A DNA stretch of 64,000 nucleotides from Siphonodentalium dalli (lineage: Eukaryota; Mollusca; Scaphopoda; Gadilida; Siphonodentaliidae). Shown in pieces: positions 61,101 to 63,827 of the stretch; the stretch's first letter is position 1; every line of letters begins with the position of its first letter. Location: positions 101,453,319-101,517,318 of the forward strand of contig CP136066.1 of assembly GCA_032622095.1 (NCBI GenBank), given 5' to 3'. The notes under the pieces were generated by a model. The model made no database searches, was not told the origin of the DNA, and was given only the letters and a program-made list of their open reading frames with translations. The position numbers and the translations under genes are program-made.

Positions 61101-61893
61101 ACTCGCATTCAGATTTGTTCAAAGGAGGTCACCAGGTCAAATAGTTGTGAAGCCAGTAATTCTTAAAACGACTTCTCAAGAACCATCAGGCCAATTTAGC
61201 TTATATTTGGTATGGAGGTTCCTTGTGTGACTGGGATTCAAAGTTGTTCAAACTTTACGATGACCGTTTTTTTAATCAAATTAATTTAGATAACTCGTTG
61301 GTTCAAGGTGGATACCCCACTGCTCAATGGAGATCCTCTAGCTACGTCCCTTCTTTAGAACTACTTGTATTTAAGTGATTTTGACAATTACTGACTGTCT
61401 TGTCTTCAGAGTGTCAGTCTTTACAATCAGGTGAGCGTCTCAACAGTCATTTACTGTGTTGTTTACTGAGATAGCTGTAGCAATTGATCACATGCTTAAC
61501 AAATTTTTCAATATAGTTACCAATTACAGTAATAACACCAGGAAACTGAACTCAGAACTGGGTCTGTTTGATCTCCATTCCGCGAGTGTTTGTATAAATA
61601 ACAAAATGCAATTATTTCTTACTGATTAAAAGTTTCCCAGACAGATTGAATGCGAATAAAAATGTTGCATGCGTGAGTTTTCACGTATATACACATTCAT
61701 TGAAAAACAAAACATTTACTTGAAGATTATATGGCCTTTTGAGATAATTTGTGTAATTTTGTAGATAAAGGGTGCATCAAGAGTGGATGAGTTGAAAGCT
61801 CGAGCACAGATCTTATTGGAGAAAGCGAGGAGAGAAGCTGCCGAGGAGAGAGAATCTGCTTCTCATCGAGATGAAACTATTGCTGAAATGAAG
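19038..61893 (+). CDS. EHBP1: EHBP1 orthologue, 13 exons, 3' end off window
   Basis: EH domain-binding protein 1 links Rab8/Rab10 membranes and EHD proteins to actin in endocytic recycling and polarised transport (family knowledge). Join: 19038-19138, 19788-19845, 21015-21164, 23738-23916, 29802-30031, 35344-35833, 36708-36759, 38164-38339, 41679-41727, 45145-45713, 56323-56338, 59404-59499, 61765-61893. This totals 2295 nt, 765 codons, with every junction in phase. Residues 1-165 form an NT-C2 domain starting [12 protein letters not shown]. An acidic stretch lies at about 180-200. NPF motifs, the EH-domain ligands, occur at about 222, 253, 261, 289 and 667. The CH domain spans about 434-537. 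Residues 723-765 begin a charged helix ([20 protein letters not shown]) that in the family precedes the bMERB coiled coil. Vertebrate members are about 1200 residues, so roughly a third is beyond 64000. Confidence 0.95.
19788..19845 (+). CDS. EHBP1: EHBP1 exon 2
   Basis: 58 nt with acceptor TTTTCTACAG and donor CACAG|GTATG. It completes the Trp codon and encodes [19 protein letters not shown], the basic strand of the NT-C2 domain. Confidence 0.95.
20008..20266. mobile_element. TTAA hairpin MITE, copy 2
   Basis: TTAA at both ends (20008, 20263). Ends resemble TTAACCCTTTCATGACTGGA and its inverse. The core has two palindromic modules of CATTCTCTTATATATG/CATATATAAGAGAATG. It lies in EHBP1 intron 2. 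Confidence 0.8.
20591..20854. mobile_element. TTAA hairpin MITE, copy 3
   Basis: TTAACCCTTTCATGACTGGA at the left and inverted CATCATGAAAGGGTTAA at the right, TTAA at both ends. It has the same two palindromic TATATAAG-bearing modules. It lies in intron 2, 325 bp from copy 2. Confidence 0.85.
21015..21164 (+). CDS. EHBP1: EHBP1 exon 3
   Basis: 150 nt, phase 0 at both ends, acceptor TTGTTTTTAG and donor GAT|GTGAGT. Encodes the middle of the NT-C2 domain ([39 protein letters not shown]). Confidence 0.95.
21255..22060. mobile_element. second copy of the CAGTGAA repeat in a broken MITE
   Basis: Begins CAGTGAAAGTTCCAGGGATT and follows the 7742-8545 repeat nearly base for base (for example ATTGCATT.AGAGCTAATCTAG, GGTTCAATGGATTATGCTTA). 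It ends near an A-rich run at 22040. Flanking sequences (TCATTTGCAGAATGAGGTCC at the left; CTAGCATCACCAAAT at the right) belong to a CAAG-family MITE, so it inserted into, and partly replaced, such a copy. Confidence 0.65.
22110..23600. other. intron 3, no feature recognised
   Basis: AT-rich intron sequence with no coding domain and no repeat shared elsewhere in the window that I could identify. Confidence 0.45.
23612..23703. mobile_element. TTAA hairpin MITE fragment, copy 4
   Basis: The right half only: CTCGCATATATAAGAAAATG, then GCTGCACCAGCGCGACTCCC and ATCATGAAAGAGTTA. It ends 34 nt before exon 4. Confidence 0.75.
23738..23916 (+). CDS. EHBP1: EHBP1 exon 4 (end of NT-C2)
   Basis: 179 nt, acceptor TATCTACAAG and donor GCGAC|GTAAGT. 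Encodes [17 protein letters not shown], a lysine-rich stretch, and [15 protein letters not shown], the closing strands of NT-C2. The last Thr codon is split AC|T. Confidence 0.95.
24190..24370. repeat. uninterrupted inverted copy of the 13.0/14.3-kb repeat
   Basis: The reverse complement of this stretch aligns to 13005-13149 followed directly by 14249-14340. It serves as the empty-site reference for the LINE insertion there. Confidence 0.6.
24563..24817. mobile_element. CAAG-family hAT-type MITE, full short form
   Basis: 255 bp. TIR CAAGCCTTGAAATAGTGTGT and its inverse; exact 8-bp duplication TTGGGGAC at 24555-24562 and 24818-24825. Each half is itself a palindrome built on GAATGAGGTCCCCAGAGGGT and GCATAGCGGGCTAGCATCAC, so the single strand can fold as a double cruciform. 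No coding. Confidence 0.88.
25187..25424. mobile_element. CAAG-family MITE, copy with altered right end
   Basis: The left TIR is intact; the right TIR ends CACACTAGTTTG rather than CACACTATTTCAAGGCTTG. The exact 8-bp duplication CAGATAAT lies at 25179-25186 and 25425-25432, so the altered end is still the true end. Confidence 0.85.
25441..25884. mobile_element. 444-bp MITE, TTAAAGGCC ends
   Basis: Long inverted arms of about 85 bp with TTAAAGGCC at the tips and ATCACATTATATACAAC shared inside both. An 8-bp duplication AGTGATAC (25433-25440) / AGTGATTC (25885-25892) has one change. The tip resembles that of the element at 18291-18904. It starts directly after the target duplication of the preceding MITE. 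Confidence 0.8.
26110..26335 (+). repeat. two-unit tandem repeat in intron 4
   Basis: A ~120-bp unit occurs twice: GATGTCATCA, then CCATGATTTGCT, then TGTGATTGACAGGTGTCAGG. The copies differ at scattered positions. Function unknown. Confidence 0.6.
26535..27115 (+). repeat. hairpin-GTCC tandem element (TACCCCC)
   Basis: Starts with a C-run/G-run hairpin (TACCCCC...GGGGGGGTA, 26537-26573), then GTCCGTCGTCCGTCATCCGTC. About two ~169-bp units follow with ACCATGGGAACCTGTGCACC, GATTATGACGTCTGTC and CCCCTTTTTCGACTTAGAAA. It ends near a GGGGGGTAT at 27104-27112. Non-autonomous repeat of the hairpin-headed class. Confidence 0.65.
27140..27290 (+). repeat. hairpin-GTCC element fragment
   Basis: TATACCCCCACTAGATTGAC is followed by a CTGTCTGTCTGTCCATCTGTCC run and unit-like sequence, truncated before the MITE at 27297. 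Confidence 0.5.
27297..27557. mobile_element. TTAA hairpin MITE, copy 5 (inverted)
   Basis: 261 bp, TTAA at both ends, opposite orientation to copies 2 and 3: the GGGAGCTGCGCTGGTGCAGC end is on the left and the GGAAGCTCCAGTCATGGAAG end on the right. It has two palindromic TATATAAG modules. Confidence 0.88.
27735..27818. mobile_element. left part of TTAA MITE type 2, split by hAT
   Basis: Matches the internal and right portion of the family at 52634-52881 and 59067-59315 (GAATAACAGACCATTCC, then TTTTATAACTGAGTGGGAGA and ATTTAGTATAGA). It resumes after the hAT element as ATAGAAAGAGTTAA (29218-29231). Confidence 0.7.
27819..29217 (+). mobile_element. hAT-like transposon remnant with 5-bp TSD
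   Basis: 1399 bp. TIR CAGGGTTCC[C/T]GC. The 5-bp duplication ATAGA lies at 27814-27818 and 29218-29222. Collapsing one copy rebuilds the host MITE sequence TTTAGTATAGAAAGAGTTAA, confirmed by the related copy at 59301-59313. Several CCTTGAAAACCCTTGAAT repeats lie near both ends in the same orientation. Inside is a decayed, truncated transposase (next entry). A 5-bp duplication is unusual for hAT, although 5-bp variants of the superfamily have been described. Confidence 0.85.
28259..29043 (+). pseudogene. hAT-like transposase remnant with zinc finger
   Basis: Read in pieces: 28259-28471 holds an N-terminal zinc finger ([20 protein letters not shown] followed by HTKSDKH, a C2H2/BED-like pattern). 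A Gln-rich run from CAA repeats follows (28507-28533). Then come frame-shifted segments [20 protein letters not shown] (28604-28801) and [28 protein letters not shown] (28813-29043). FDES is probably the first catalytic Asp region. The rest of the catalytic core is absent, so this cannot encode an active enzyme. Frames change at least twice. Confidence 0.7.
29250..29732. mobile_element. inverted-repeat MITE before exon 5
   Basis: The left arm (ATGCCATGAATATCTACTCT, GGCTAACGCCCGTAGAG, then TTTCTTAGTTATTATCTGTT) reappears inverted at 29545-29730. Spacer and arm lengths differ (the right arm carries an extra ~80 bp). A related end lies at 38070-38116 just before exon 8. Confidence 0.7.
29802..30031 (+). 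CDS. EHBP1: EHBP1 exon 5 (acidic linker, NPF)
   Basis: 230 nt. Encodes [20 protein letters not shown], a run of Asp/Glu ([13 protein letters not shown]), then KISELTSQF and the first NPF motif (NGNPFDDD, about residue 222). The DEDMQS(V/L)ASLMS block is a family signature directly after the C2 domain. A MITE end lies about 70 bp upstream of its acceptor. Confidence 0.93.
30545..30640. mobile_element. TTAA hairpin MITE fragment, copy 6
   Basis: The right third only: GGGAGACTCGCATATATAAG, then GCTGCACCAGTGCAGCTCCC and ATCATGAAAGAGATAA. Confidence 0.75.
30641..32260. other. intron 5, no feature recognised
   Basis: AT-rich. It has a short poly(A) and GGGTAGGG patch at 30738-30800 related to that at 17780-17830. 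No coding domain. Confidence 0.4.
32267..32750 (-). pseudogene. LINE C-terminal tail on minus strand
   Basis: The minus-strand frame 32722-32267 reads [17 protein letters not shown], then [20 protein letters not shown]. This is the cysteine/histidine segment seen at the C-terminus of many non-LTR and related elements, with the second Cys of CxxC apparently replaced by His (CKQH). No RT domain remains. It is a small truncated relic in the EHBP1 intron, antisense to the gene. Confidence 0.55.
32922..33143. mobile_element. decayed palindromic TA MITE
   Basis: The right half (GAGCTTTCCGATGAATGGCA... to GGGCATTACTGTA) matches the perfect palindrome at 61918-62130. The left end keeps CAGTAATGCCCTAA, but the rest of the left arm is replaced by unrelated sequence. 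Confidence 0.75.
33768..34178. mobile_element. CAAG-family MITE, long form, decayed
   Basis: CATTTGCAGGATTAGGTCCC, then the long-form middle segment shared with 14790-14940 (TCTCAAATTAACATTGTTTT; TATATCCCCTAATTTGCAGA), then an inverted end CATTCTGCAAACGTCAGACA. Outer TIR bases are degraded. Confidence 0.7.
34180..35130. other. intron 5, no feature recognised
   Basis: AT-rich intron sequence with short random ORFs only. Confidence 0.4.
35132..35200. mobile_element. TTAA hairpin MITE fragment, copy 7
   Basis: TTAACCCTTTAATGACCGGA and GCTGTGATGGTGCAGTAT, then loss of homology. Only the left tip remains. Confidence 0.6.
35344..35833 (+). CDS. EHBP1: EHBP1 exon 6 (NPF-rich, Pro/Ser linker)
   Basis: 490 nt, phase 1 to 2. 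Encodes three NPF motifs ([26 protein letters not shown]), then a basic and proline/serine-rich stretch ([38 protein letters not shown]) likely to be disordered. It is joined to exon 5 through a split Gly codon. A CAAG-family MITE begins about 25 nt after the donor. Confidence 0.93.
35857..36020. mobile_element. CAAG-family MITE fragment after exon 6
   Basis: CAAGCTTGAAATGGTGTGTC begins 24 nt after the exon 6 donor. The GAATGAGGTCCC module and the start of the long-form middle (GGCCTCATCATCTGGGAAGT) follow, then homology ends. Confidence 0.7.
36263..36516. mobile_element. CAAG-family MITE, full short form
   Basis: 254 bp with both TIRs. 8-bp duplication ATAGTATG (36255-36262) / ATAGTATT (36517-36524), one change. 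Same double-palindrome body as 24563-24817. In intron 6. Confidence 0.85.
36708..36759 (+). CDS. EHBP1: EHBP1 exon 7
   Basis: 52 nt, acceptor TTTTATTCAG and donor GAG|GTGAGG. Encodes [17 protein letters not shown]; the preceding Ser codon is split AG|C. It resembles the end of exon 6 (SPEKR / TPEKR), so the two ends may reflect an old local duplication. Low sequence conservation is expected here; phase supports it. Confidence 0.85.
37043..37080. repeat. GC-rich hairpin in intron 7
   Basis: CCGCTCGCTG and its inverse CAGCGAGCGG are separated by 18 nt. This is a GC-rich island in AT-rich intron sequence. Role unknown. Confidence 0.55.
37269..37462. mobile_element. TGCAACAA palindromic MITE
   Basis: Left GCCGCACATCATGCAACAAT starts a near-perfect 32-nt palindrome (centre AATT); right inverted TTGTTGCATCATGTGTGGTC then GGC. 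About 194 bp with no coding. No target duplication assigned. Confidence 0.55.
37537..37789. mobile_element. TTAA hairpin MITE, copy 8
   Basis: 253 bp, TTAA at both ends, orientation as copy 5. Two palindromic TATATAAG modules. In intron 7. Confidence 0.85.
37891..38060. mobile_element. CAAG-family MITE, internally deleted
   Basis: 170 bp with both TIRs (CAAGCCTTGAAATAG, CTATTTCAAGGCTTG). TGTAAT repeats at both sides (37885-37890, 38062-38067). It sits inside a repeat whose copy at 29650-29730 reads through the site. Confidence 0.8.
38164..38339 (+). CDS. EHBP1: EHBP1 exon 8 (CH domain, first half)
   Basis: 176 nt, acceptor ACACTTTCAG and donor CTCAT|GTGAGT. Encodes [40 protein letters not shown] and FRPDLI. 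This is a classical single CH domain start: the W-C-K helix, TSWRNG and the HxFRPDL motif. It is the most diagnostic exon of the gene. Confidence 0.97.
38400..39208. other. intron 8, no feature recognised
   Basis: AT-rich intron sequence before a hAT insertion; nothing recognised. Confidence 0.4.
39217..41221. mobile_element. hAT-type element with perfect 8-bp TSD
   Basis: 2005 bp. TIR TAGTGATGCGGACCGGACCG (left) and inverted with one mismatch at the right; exact duplication ATTGATTG at 39209-39216 and 41222-41229. Subterminal regions are packed with GGACCGG repeats in both orientations, probably transposase sites. No transposase was recognised, so it is non-autonomous. It hosts a second hAT element at 40155-41033. 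In intron 8. Confidence 0.9.
40155..41033. mobile_element. nested hAT-type element, 8-bp TSD
   Basis: 879 bp. TIR CAGCCTGTTTACTTTC (left) and inverted CTTTC-like GAAAGTAAACAGGTCTG (right); exact duplication GTATGGAC at 40147-40154 and 41034-41041. Subterminal repeats AAATAGGGAGATTT (left, three times) and AAATCGGGAGA/CTCCCG (right). A 91-codon minus-strand ORF (40519-40794) is unrecognised. Confidence 0.88.
41679..41727 (+). CDS. EHBP1: EHBP1 exon 9 (CH domain, middle)
   Basis: 49 nt, acceptor TTATTTACAG and donor AACAAG|GTAAGT. Encodes [16 protein letters not shown] after the split Ile codon AT|T, matching the CH-domain loop DY..L.P.....N. Confidence 0.95.
41915..42084 (+). repeat. hairpin-GTCC element fragment (CGCCCATTTGGG)
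   Basis: TATACGCCCATTTGGGTTGT with CCGTCCGTCTGG, then AACCAAATTTGGTATGTTAG and GAGTTATGCCCCTTTTT, cut by the AGCTCAAC array that begins at 42085. Confidence 0.6.
42085..43816 (+). repeat. ~160-bp tandem array element, copy B
   Basis: The same head (AGCTCAACTTTACTTTGTAA, GTCGTCCGTCGTCCGT), unit and tail (AAGTTGAGCTACAGTGTCAT, CACTTTCATTT) as 9382-11174, with about nine units. It is inserted at the TTTTT of the preceding hairpin-GTCC fragment, in intron 9. Confidence 0.82.
44054..45085. mobile_element. TTAA hairpin MITE expanded to 1 kb, copy 9
   Basis: TTAACCCTTCCATGACTGCA at the left, GAAGCTCCAGTCATGGAAAG then GTTAA at the right. Between them, six or so tandem units of exactly 65 bp run from about 44180 to 44575 (ATTCTCTTATATATG at 44215, 44280, 44345, 44410, 44475; a T-variant at 44540). 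Five diverged hairpin modules follow. It is four times the normal length. It ends 59 nt before exon 10. Confidence 0.88.
45145..45713 (+). CDS. EHBP1: EHBP1 exon 10 (CH domain end, Ser linker)
   Basis: 569 nt, acceptor CATAATTCCAG. It finishes the CH domain ([16 protein letters not shown], then [18 protein letters not shown]). It continues into a Ser-rich linker with [13 protein letters not shown] and [12 protein letters not shown] repeats, then [17 protein letters not shown] and the last NPF ([10 protein letters not shown], about residue 667). It ends in a split Gly codon GG|. Without splicing the frame would stop at TGA 45715, so the donor GG|GTGAGT is required. Confidence 0.95.
46021..46187. 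mobile_element. TTAA hairpin MITE, copy 10, interrupted
   Basis: TTAGCCCTTTCATGACGGGA through two modules to ATTCTCTTATATAT, where a TIR element begins at 46188. TATGCGAG at 51224-51231, after that element, would continue the module (CTTATATATGCGAG), then homology stops. Confidence 0.7.
46536..47145 (+). repeat. hairpin-GTCC tandem element (TACCCCCACTTTC)
   Basis: Hairpin TACCCCCACTTTCG / AAAATGGGGGGTA, then CCGTCCGTCTGTCTGTCCGTC and an eightfold GTCC run near 46615-46650. About three ~150-160-bp units follow with ATGAACCGATTTCAATAATT and TTTTTCGACTTATTTTGACT. Tail GGTGGGGGTATGCTAGCAC. Confidence 0.7.
47392..48176. repeat. GATATC palindrome satellite
   Basis: A dense array of about 27 GATATC sites in roughly 790 bp, almost all inside the perfect 12-bp palindromes GGAGATATCTCC or GCAGATATCTGC. 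Linkers are often CTTGGATCCAAG (also a palindrome), CTTGGATTATGGA or CTTGAAATATTTTCAA. Spacing between neighbouring GATATC is mainly 21-22 bp (for example 47481, 47502; 47572, 47594, 47615, 47636; 47887, 47908, 47930), with a 27-28-bp minority. Several frames on both strands are open, giving repetitive I/S/R/Y/L peptides, but this follows from the repeat composition. It lies inside the 5-kb TIR element in intron 10. Confidence 0.9.
48180..50900. other. interior of the 5-kb element, nothing recognised
   Basis: AT-rich with a G-run at 48821-48834. No open frame above 66 codons and no domain. A degenerate TTGGAAATTTCCAAC-like motif recurs around 48710-48970 in both orientations. Confidence 0.4.
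51262..52574. mobile_element. hAT-type element with BED finger relic, 8-bp TSD
   Basis: 1313 bp. TIR TAGTGCTGGGACGGTTG inverted at the right; exact duplication TTGATTTG at 51254-51261 and 52575-52582. Subterminal GGTTAACCGG/CCGGATAACCG-type repeats lie on both sides. It encodes only a broken N-terminal BED finger (next entry). Confidence 0.9.
51749..51935 (+). pseudogene. BED zinc-finger relic of hAT transposase
   Basis: ATG at 51749 reads [20 protein letters not shown] and then leaves frame in the A/G-rich tract near 51808-51828. In the shifted frame one reads [20 protein letters not shown] followed by MKSHIQKIQ. This is a BED-type finger: Trp/aromatic start (VWGH), CxxC, and H(x)n ending where the second His is changed (HIQKIQ). 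BED fingers bind transposon ends in the hAT superfamily. The catalytic part is absent. Confidence 0.75.
52634..52881. mobile_element. TTAA MITE type 2 (TTTACTAAA ends)
   Basis: 248 bp. TTAACCCTTTCTTTACTAAA at the left, CAGTAAAGAAAAGGTTAA at the right. TTAA at both ends. Contains TTATTATCTGAACATTTCC and TTTTATAACTGAGTGGGAGA. A further internal fragment of the same family lies at 52905-53000. Confidence 0.8.
53027..53351. mobile_element. TTAA MITE type 3 (TTTGG ends)
   Basis: 325 bp. TTAACCCTTTGGAGAG at the left, CTGCCAAAGGGTTAA at the right; TTAA at both sides. Inside the tips, GACATGT/ACATATATG-like sequence is loosely inverted. Confidence 0.7.
53348..53558. mobile_element. TTAA hairpin MITE, copy 11, left tip lost
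   Basis: Starts at the right TTAA of the type 3 MITE and goes straight to CCCTGTGCCAATTCATTCTC, so the left ~40 bp are missing. Two hairpin modules and an intact right end CCCATCATGAAAGGGTTAA. Confidence 0.78.
53594..56220 (+). repeat. ~160-bp tandem array element, copy C
   Basis: The longest of the three AGCTCAAC arrays, about 15 units with the same head and tail. Fragments of a type 2 TTAA MITE lie on each side (AATGAATAATAGATGTACAC before; GGTAGGAGAATACATTTAGT after, then AAAAAGGGTTAA), so the array element inserted into that MITE. In intron 10, ending about 100 nt before microexon 11. Confidence 0.82.
56323..56338 (+). CDS. EHBP1: EHBP1 exon 11, 16-nt microexon
   Basis: A CT-rich tract and TTTTATTTCAG precede it, and CAG|GTAAGTT follows. 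The 16 nt add the last base of a Gly codon plus SSGEQ. It is needed for phase: exon 10 ends in phase 2 and exon 12 starts in phase 0. Skipping it would run exon 12 out of frame and reach TAA at 61766-61768, two codons into exon 13. Confidence 0.8.
56763..58690 (+). repeat. AGCTCACC hairpin-GTCC tandem element
   Basis: Hairpin AGCTCACCAGAGAC-GAA-GTCTCTGGTGGAGCT at the head, CGTCCGTCGTCC run, then about nine weakly similar ~150-200-bp units (TTGTTCAAATGAGGTCACTG, CCATCAGGCCAAATGGGTTC, CATAACT). The tail holds TCAGTCTTTGCAGTCTGGTG then AGCG. (AT)n at 57180-57199 and a C-run at 57203-57212. In intron 11. Confidence 0.7.
59067..59315. mobile_element. TTAA MITE type 2, second copy
   Basis: TTAACCCTTTCTATACTAAA at the left, inverted TTTAGTATAGATAGAGTTGAA at the right (right TTAA mutated). 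It provides the empty-site reference for the hAT insertion at 27819-29217. Confidence 0.8.
59404..59499 (+). CDS. EHBP1: EHBP1 exon 12
   Basis: 96 nt, phase 0 to 0, acceptor CAATATTCAG and donor AAT|GTATGT. Encodes [17 protein letters not shown] and a Ser-rich end. RSASMDS looks like a basophilic-kinase or 14-3-3 type site (inference). Confidence 0.88.
59636..59841. mobile_element. CAAG-family MITE
   Basis: 206 bp, TIR CAAGTCTTGAAATAGTGTG and inverted CACTATTTCAAGGCTTG. Exact 8-bp duplication GTCCTTGT at 59628-59635 and 59842-59849. The left half is shortened. In intron 12. Confidence 0.87.
59859..60107. mobile_element. TTAA hairpin MITE, copy 12
   Basis: 249 bp, TTAACCCTTCCATGACTGAA at the left, CCCAACATGAAAGGGTTAA at the right, two TATATAAG modules. 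It starts 9 nt after the target duplication of the CAAG MITE. Confidence 0.87.
60110..60985. other. intron 12, no feature recognised
   Basis: AT-rich. A 94-codon minus-strand ORF (60352-60636) has no recognisable domain. Confidence 0.4.
60990..61445 (+). repeat. AGCTCACC-type element, short decayed copy
   Basis: TTTGCTCACCTGAGACAAAG, GTCCGTCTGTCCATCC, two units (GATTTGTTCAAAGGAGGTCA), then the tail CAGTCTTTACAATCAGGTGA + GCG. Related to 56763-58690. Confidence 0.65.
61765..61893 (+). CDS. EHBP1: EHBP1 exon 13 (start of helical region)
   Basis: 129 nt, phase 0 to 0, acceptor TTTTGTAG and donor AAG|GTATAC. Encodes [20 protein letters not shown] and AEERES, the charged helix that in vertebrate EHBP1 reads LKERAR.LLEQARR. 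It ends in phase 0; the next exon is outside the window. A 213-bp palindromic MITE starts 25 nt after this exon. Confidence 0.93.
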
Positions 61894-61917
61894 GTATACA
61901 TAAAGAATATCCATATA

Positions 61918-62130
61918 CAGTAATGCTCTAATTAATCGACTCTTTAACCAGAGCAGAATTATGGGTAACTTTTCAGGATTTAGTTGGAAATATGGCTTGT
62001 TGCCATTCATCGGAAAGCTCTCCCCGAGAGCTTTCCGATGAATGGCAACAAGCCATATTTCCAACTAAATCCTGAAAAGTTACCCATAATTCTGCTCTGG
62101 TTAAAGAGTCGATTAATTAGGGCATTACTG
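61918..62130. mobile_element. 213-bp near-perfect palindromic MITE
   Basis: Arms of about 105 bp are inverted copies of each other with one visible difference (CAGTAATGCTC / CAGTAATGCCC); the centre is GAAAGCTCTC-CCC-GAGAGCTTTC. TA lies at both sides (61916-61917, 62131-62132), as expected of Tc1/mariner-type insertion, and the tips start CAGT. It sits 25 nt after the exon 13 donor. A decayed copy lies at 32922-33143. Confidence 0.88.
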
Positions 62131-62134
62131 TAGT

Positions 62135-63465
62135 TTGATAAGATACAAGGTTTATTTTCGCGATTATGCTGAATCATTTATGAGCGAAAATATTCCTTGT
62201 TTCTCATCAAACTATATTGGCATTGTTTTTATCCATCACCGAATTTAAAAGTCGTTAACGTTTACTAAATTTGTTTCAATGGGATAAAAAATTAATGGGG
62301 AATTTCTTTAGGAAACATTTAAAATAAAATCGATTGCAAGATTTTCAGTTGTAGTTCTAAGCACGTAACTTTATTATGAAAGTTGATGTAGCCATTCTTG
62401 CTTTATTTTAGCATGTGCTAAAGTAAAGCCATAGTTTATTATGCCGTCTTTATCTATATAGTAGATGACAAAGATGATGGATAAATTATTTTATTATATG
62501 CTTTACAGTGAAATAACTCTTAAACGGCTGGATAATAAACTCTGTATCAATCGCATGTCCCAGCGAGCAAATATGATTTTGTCATTTCCTTTTCATATTT
62601 ACCTTCATAATATTGCTACCAGCAAATCATGGTTGCATGCTATAACTAGAAAATGTGCCATGAAGCCACTGGACTATTTATTTTATGTTATAAAAATGTT
62701 ATTAATGTTATTTAACATGGGACTAATAATTGAGCTTCATTCTCTGTGTTGTTATTTATATTAATCTTGCATATTATGACACTTTTGGCGAACATTAATG
62801 GGGAATATTTTGTAATGCGGAAGCAAGCTTCTTTCATTGAAAGTAGTCTGTTGGCGATCAGCTGACTTGTCTTTGTCAACATTTAATTTAGCAAAACAAG
62901 CGCATGAGAGAAAAAAATGGTAAATTCAAATAACAAAAACACATATAATAAAACGGAGCCTTCGCCTTTTGACTAAATCAGTATTTGCTTGTACCCACTC
63001 ATGATAATTCTCGTATTCAGTAAAAATCTACAGGTATCCTTATCTACCAGTTATCAAATATCTCCATATTATAGCAGATATGTTATTTTTCAAATTTGTA
63101 TATATATGGCACAGATGAAGTTGGTTCGTACTTAATAAGACTTTTGATTCCACACATTCAAATGTCAGACCAACTTACATCCATAATCAATGGAACACAA
63201 CAGGAGCAACATCCATTTCTTATATATACACTCAGCAGACAGATTCGATATAAAAGTTCAACGATATTTTGTCAGTTTCAATCACAAGTAATAAGTGGGT
63301 CTTGGTACAATGATGTCATTTCAACCAACCACGGTTCTGTTTCATGTTGGCATAAATGCATATGTGAGTTTAAATTTATGGAGATAAGAGTTCAAGACTT
63401 TTTATTTTAAAACAAGAGTCAAGATGCTAATGATGATGTTCACAACAAAGAGCCTCAATAAATGT
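62135..63465. other. intron 13, no feature recognised
   Basis: AT-rich. ORFs at 62465-62764 (99 codons) and 63096-63410 (104 codons) have no recognisable domain and are AT-biased; probably chance. Confidence 0.4.
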
Positions 63466-63469
63466 TGCA

Positions 63470-63717
63470 TTAACCCTTTGAGTGCCAGGGGCCAATCTCA
63501 TCGGCTCTAAACCTACAAAATAAGTCTGTTAAAGAATATAAGAATAAATTAGTAAAATTGTAAAAAATTAAAAAAAAAAAAAAAAAAAAAATTGTTAGGC
63601 CAATGCATTCTCTTATATATGCGAGGCGACCAAAGGTCGACTCTCATATATAAGAGAATGCATTGGCACAGGGTATATGGGTTGATACAAAAATCGACCT
63701 GGCACTCAAAGGGTTAA
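63470..63717. mobile_element. TTAA MITE type 4 with shared hairpin core
   Basis: TTAACCCTTTGAGTGCCAGG at the left and inverted CCTGGCACTCAAAGGGTTAA at the right, a 20-bp perfect TIR. Only the right half carries a hairpin module (CCAATGCATTCTCTTATATA... inverted), the same as in the CATGACTGG family. An A-run lies at 63571-63590. Confidence 0.85.
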
Positions 63718-63827
63718 CAAAGACCAATGCAAAACCTTTTATGTAAACTTTTCCACAATTGCATTAGAAATAACATAAACTGGACATCATTATAATGATA
63801 AAGTACAACTGCGGCTAATTAATTTAT

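Noticed and set aside
62465-63410. Two ORFs of about 100 codons in intron 13.
   Set aside because: AT-biased composition and no domain. Neither connects in phase to exon 13.
63571-63590. Poly(A) run as a retroelement tail.
   Set aside because: It lies inside a TTAA MITE with intact TIRs on both sides.
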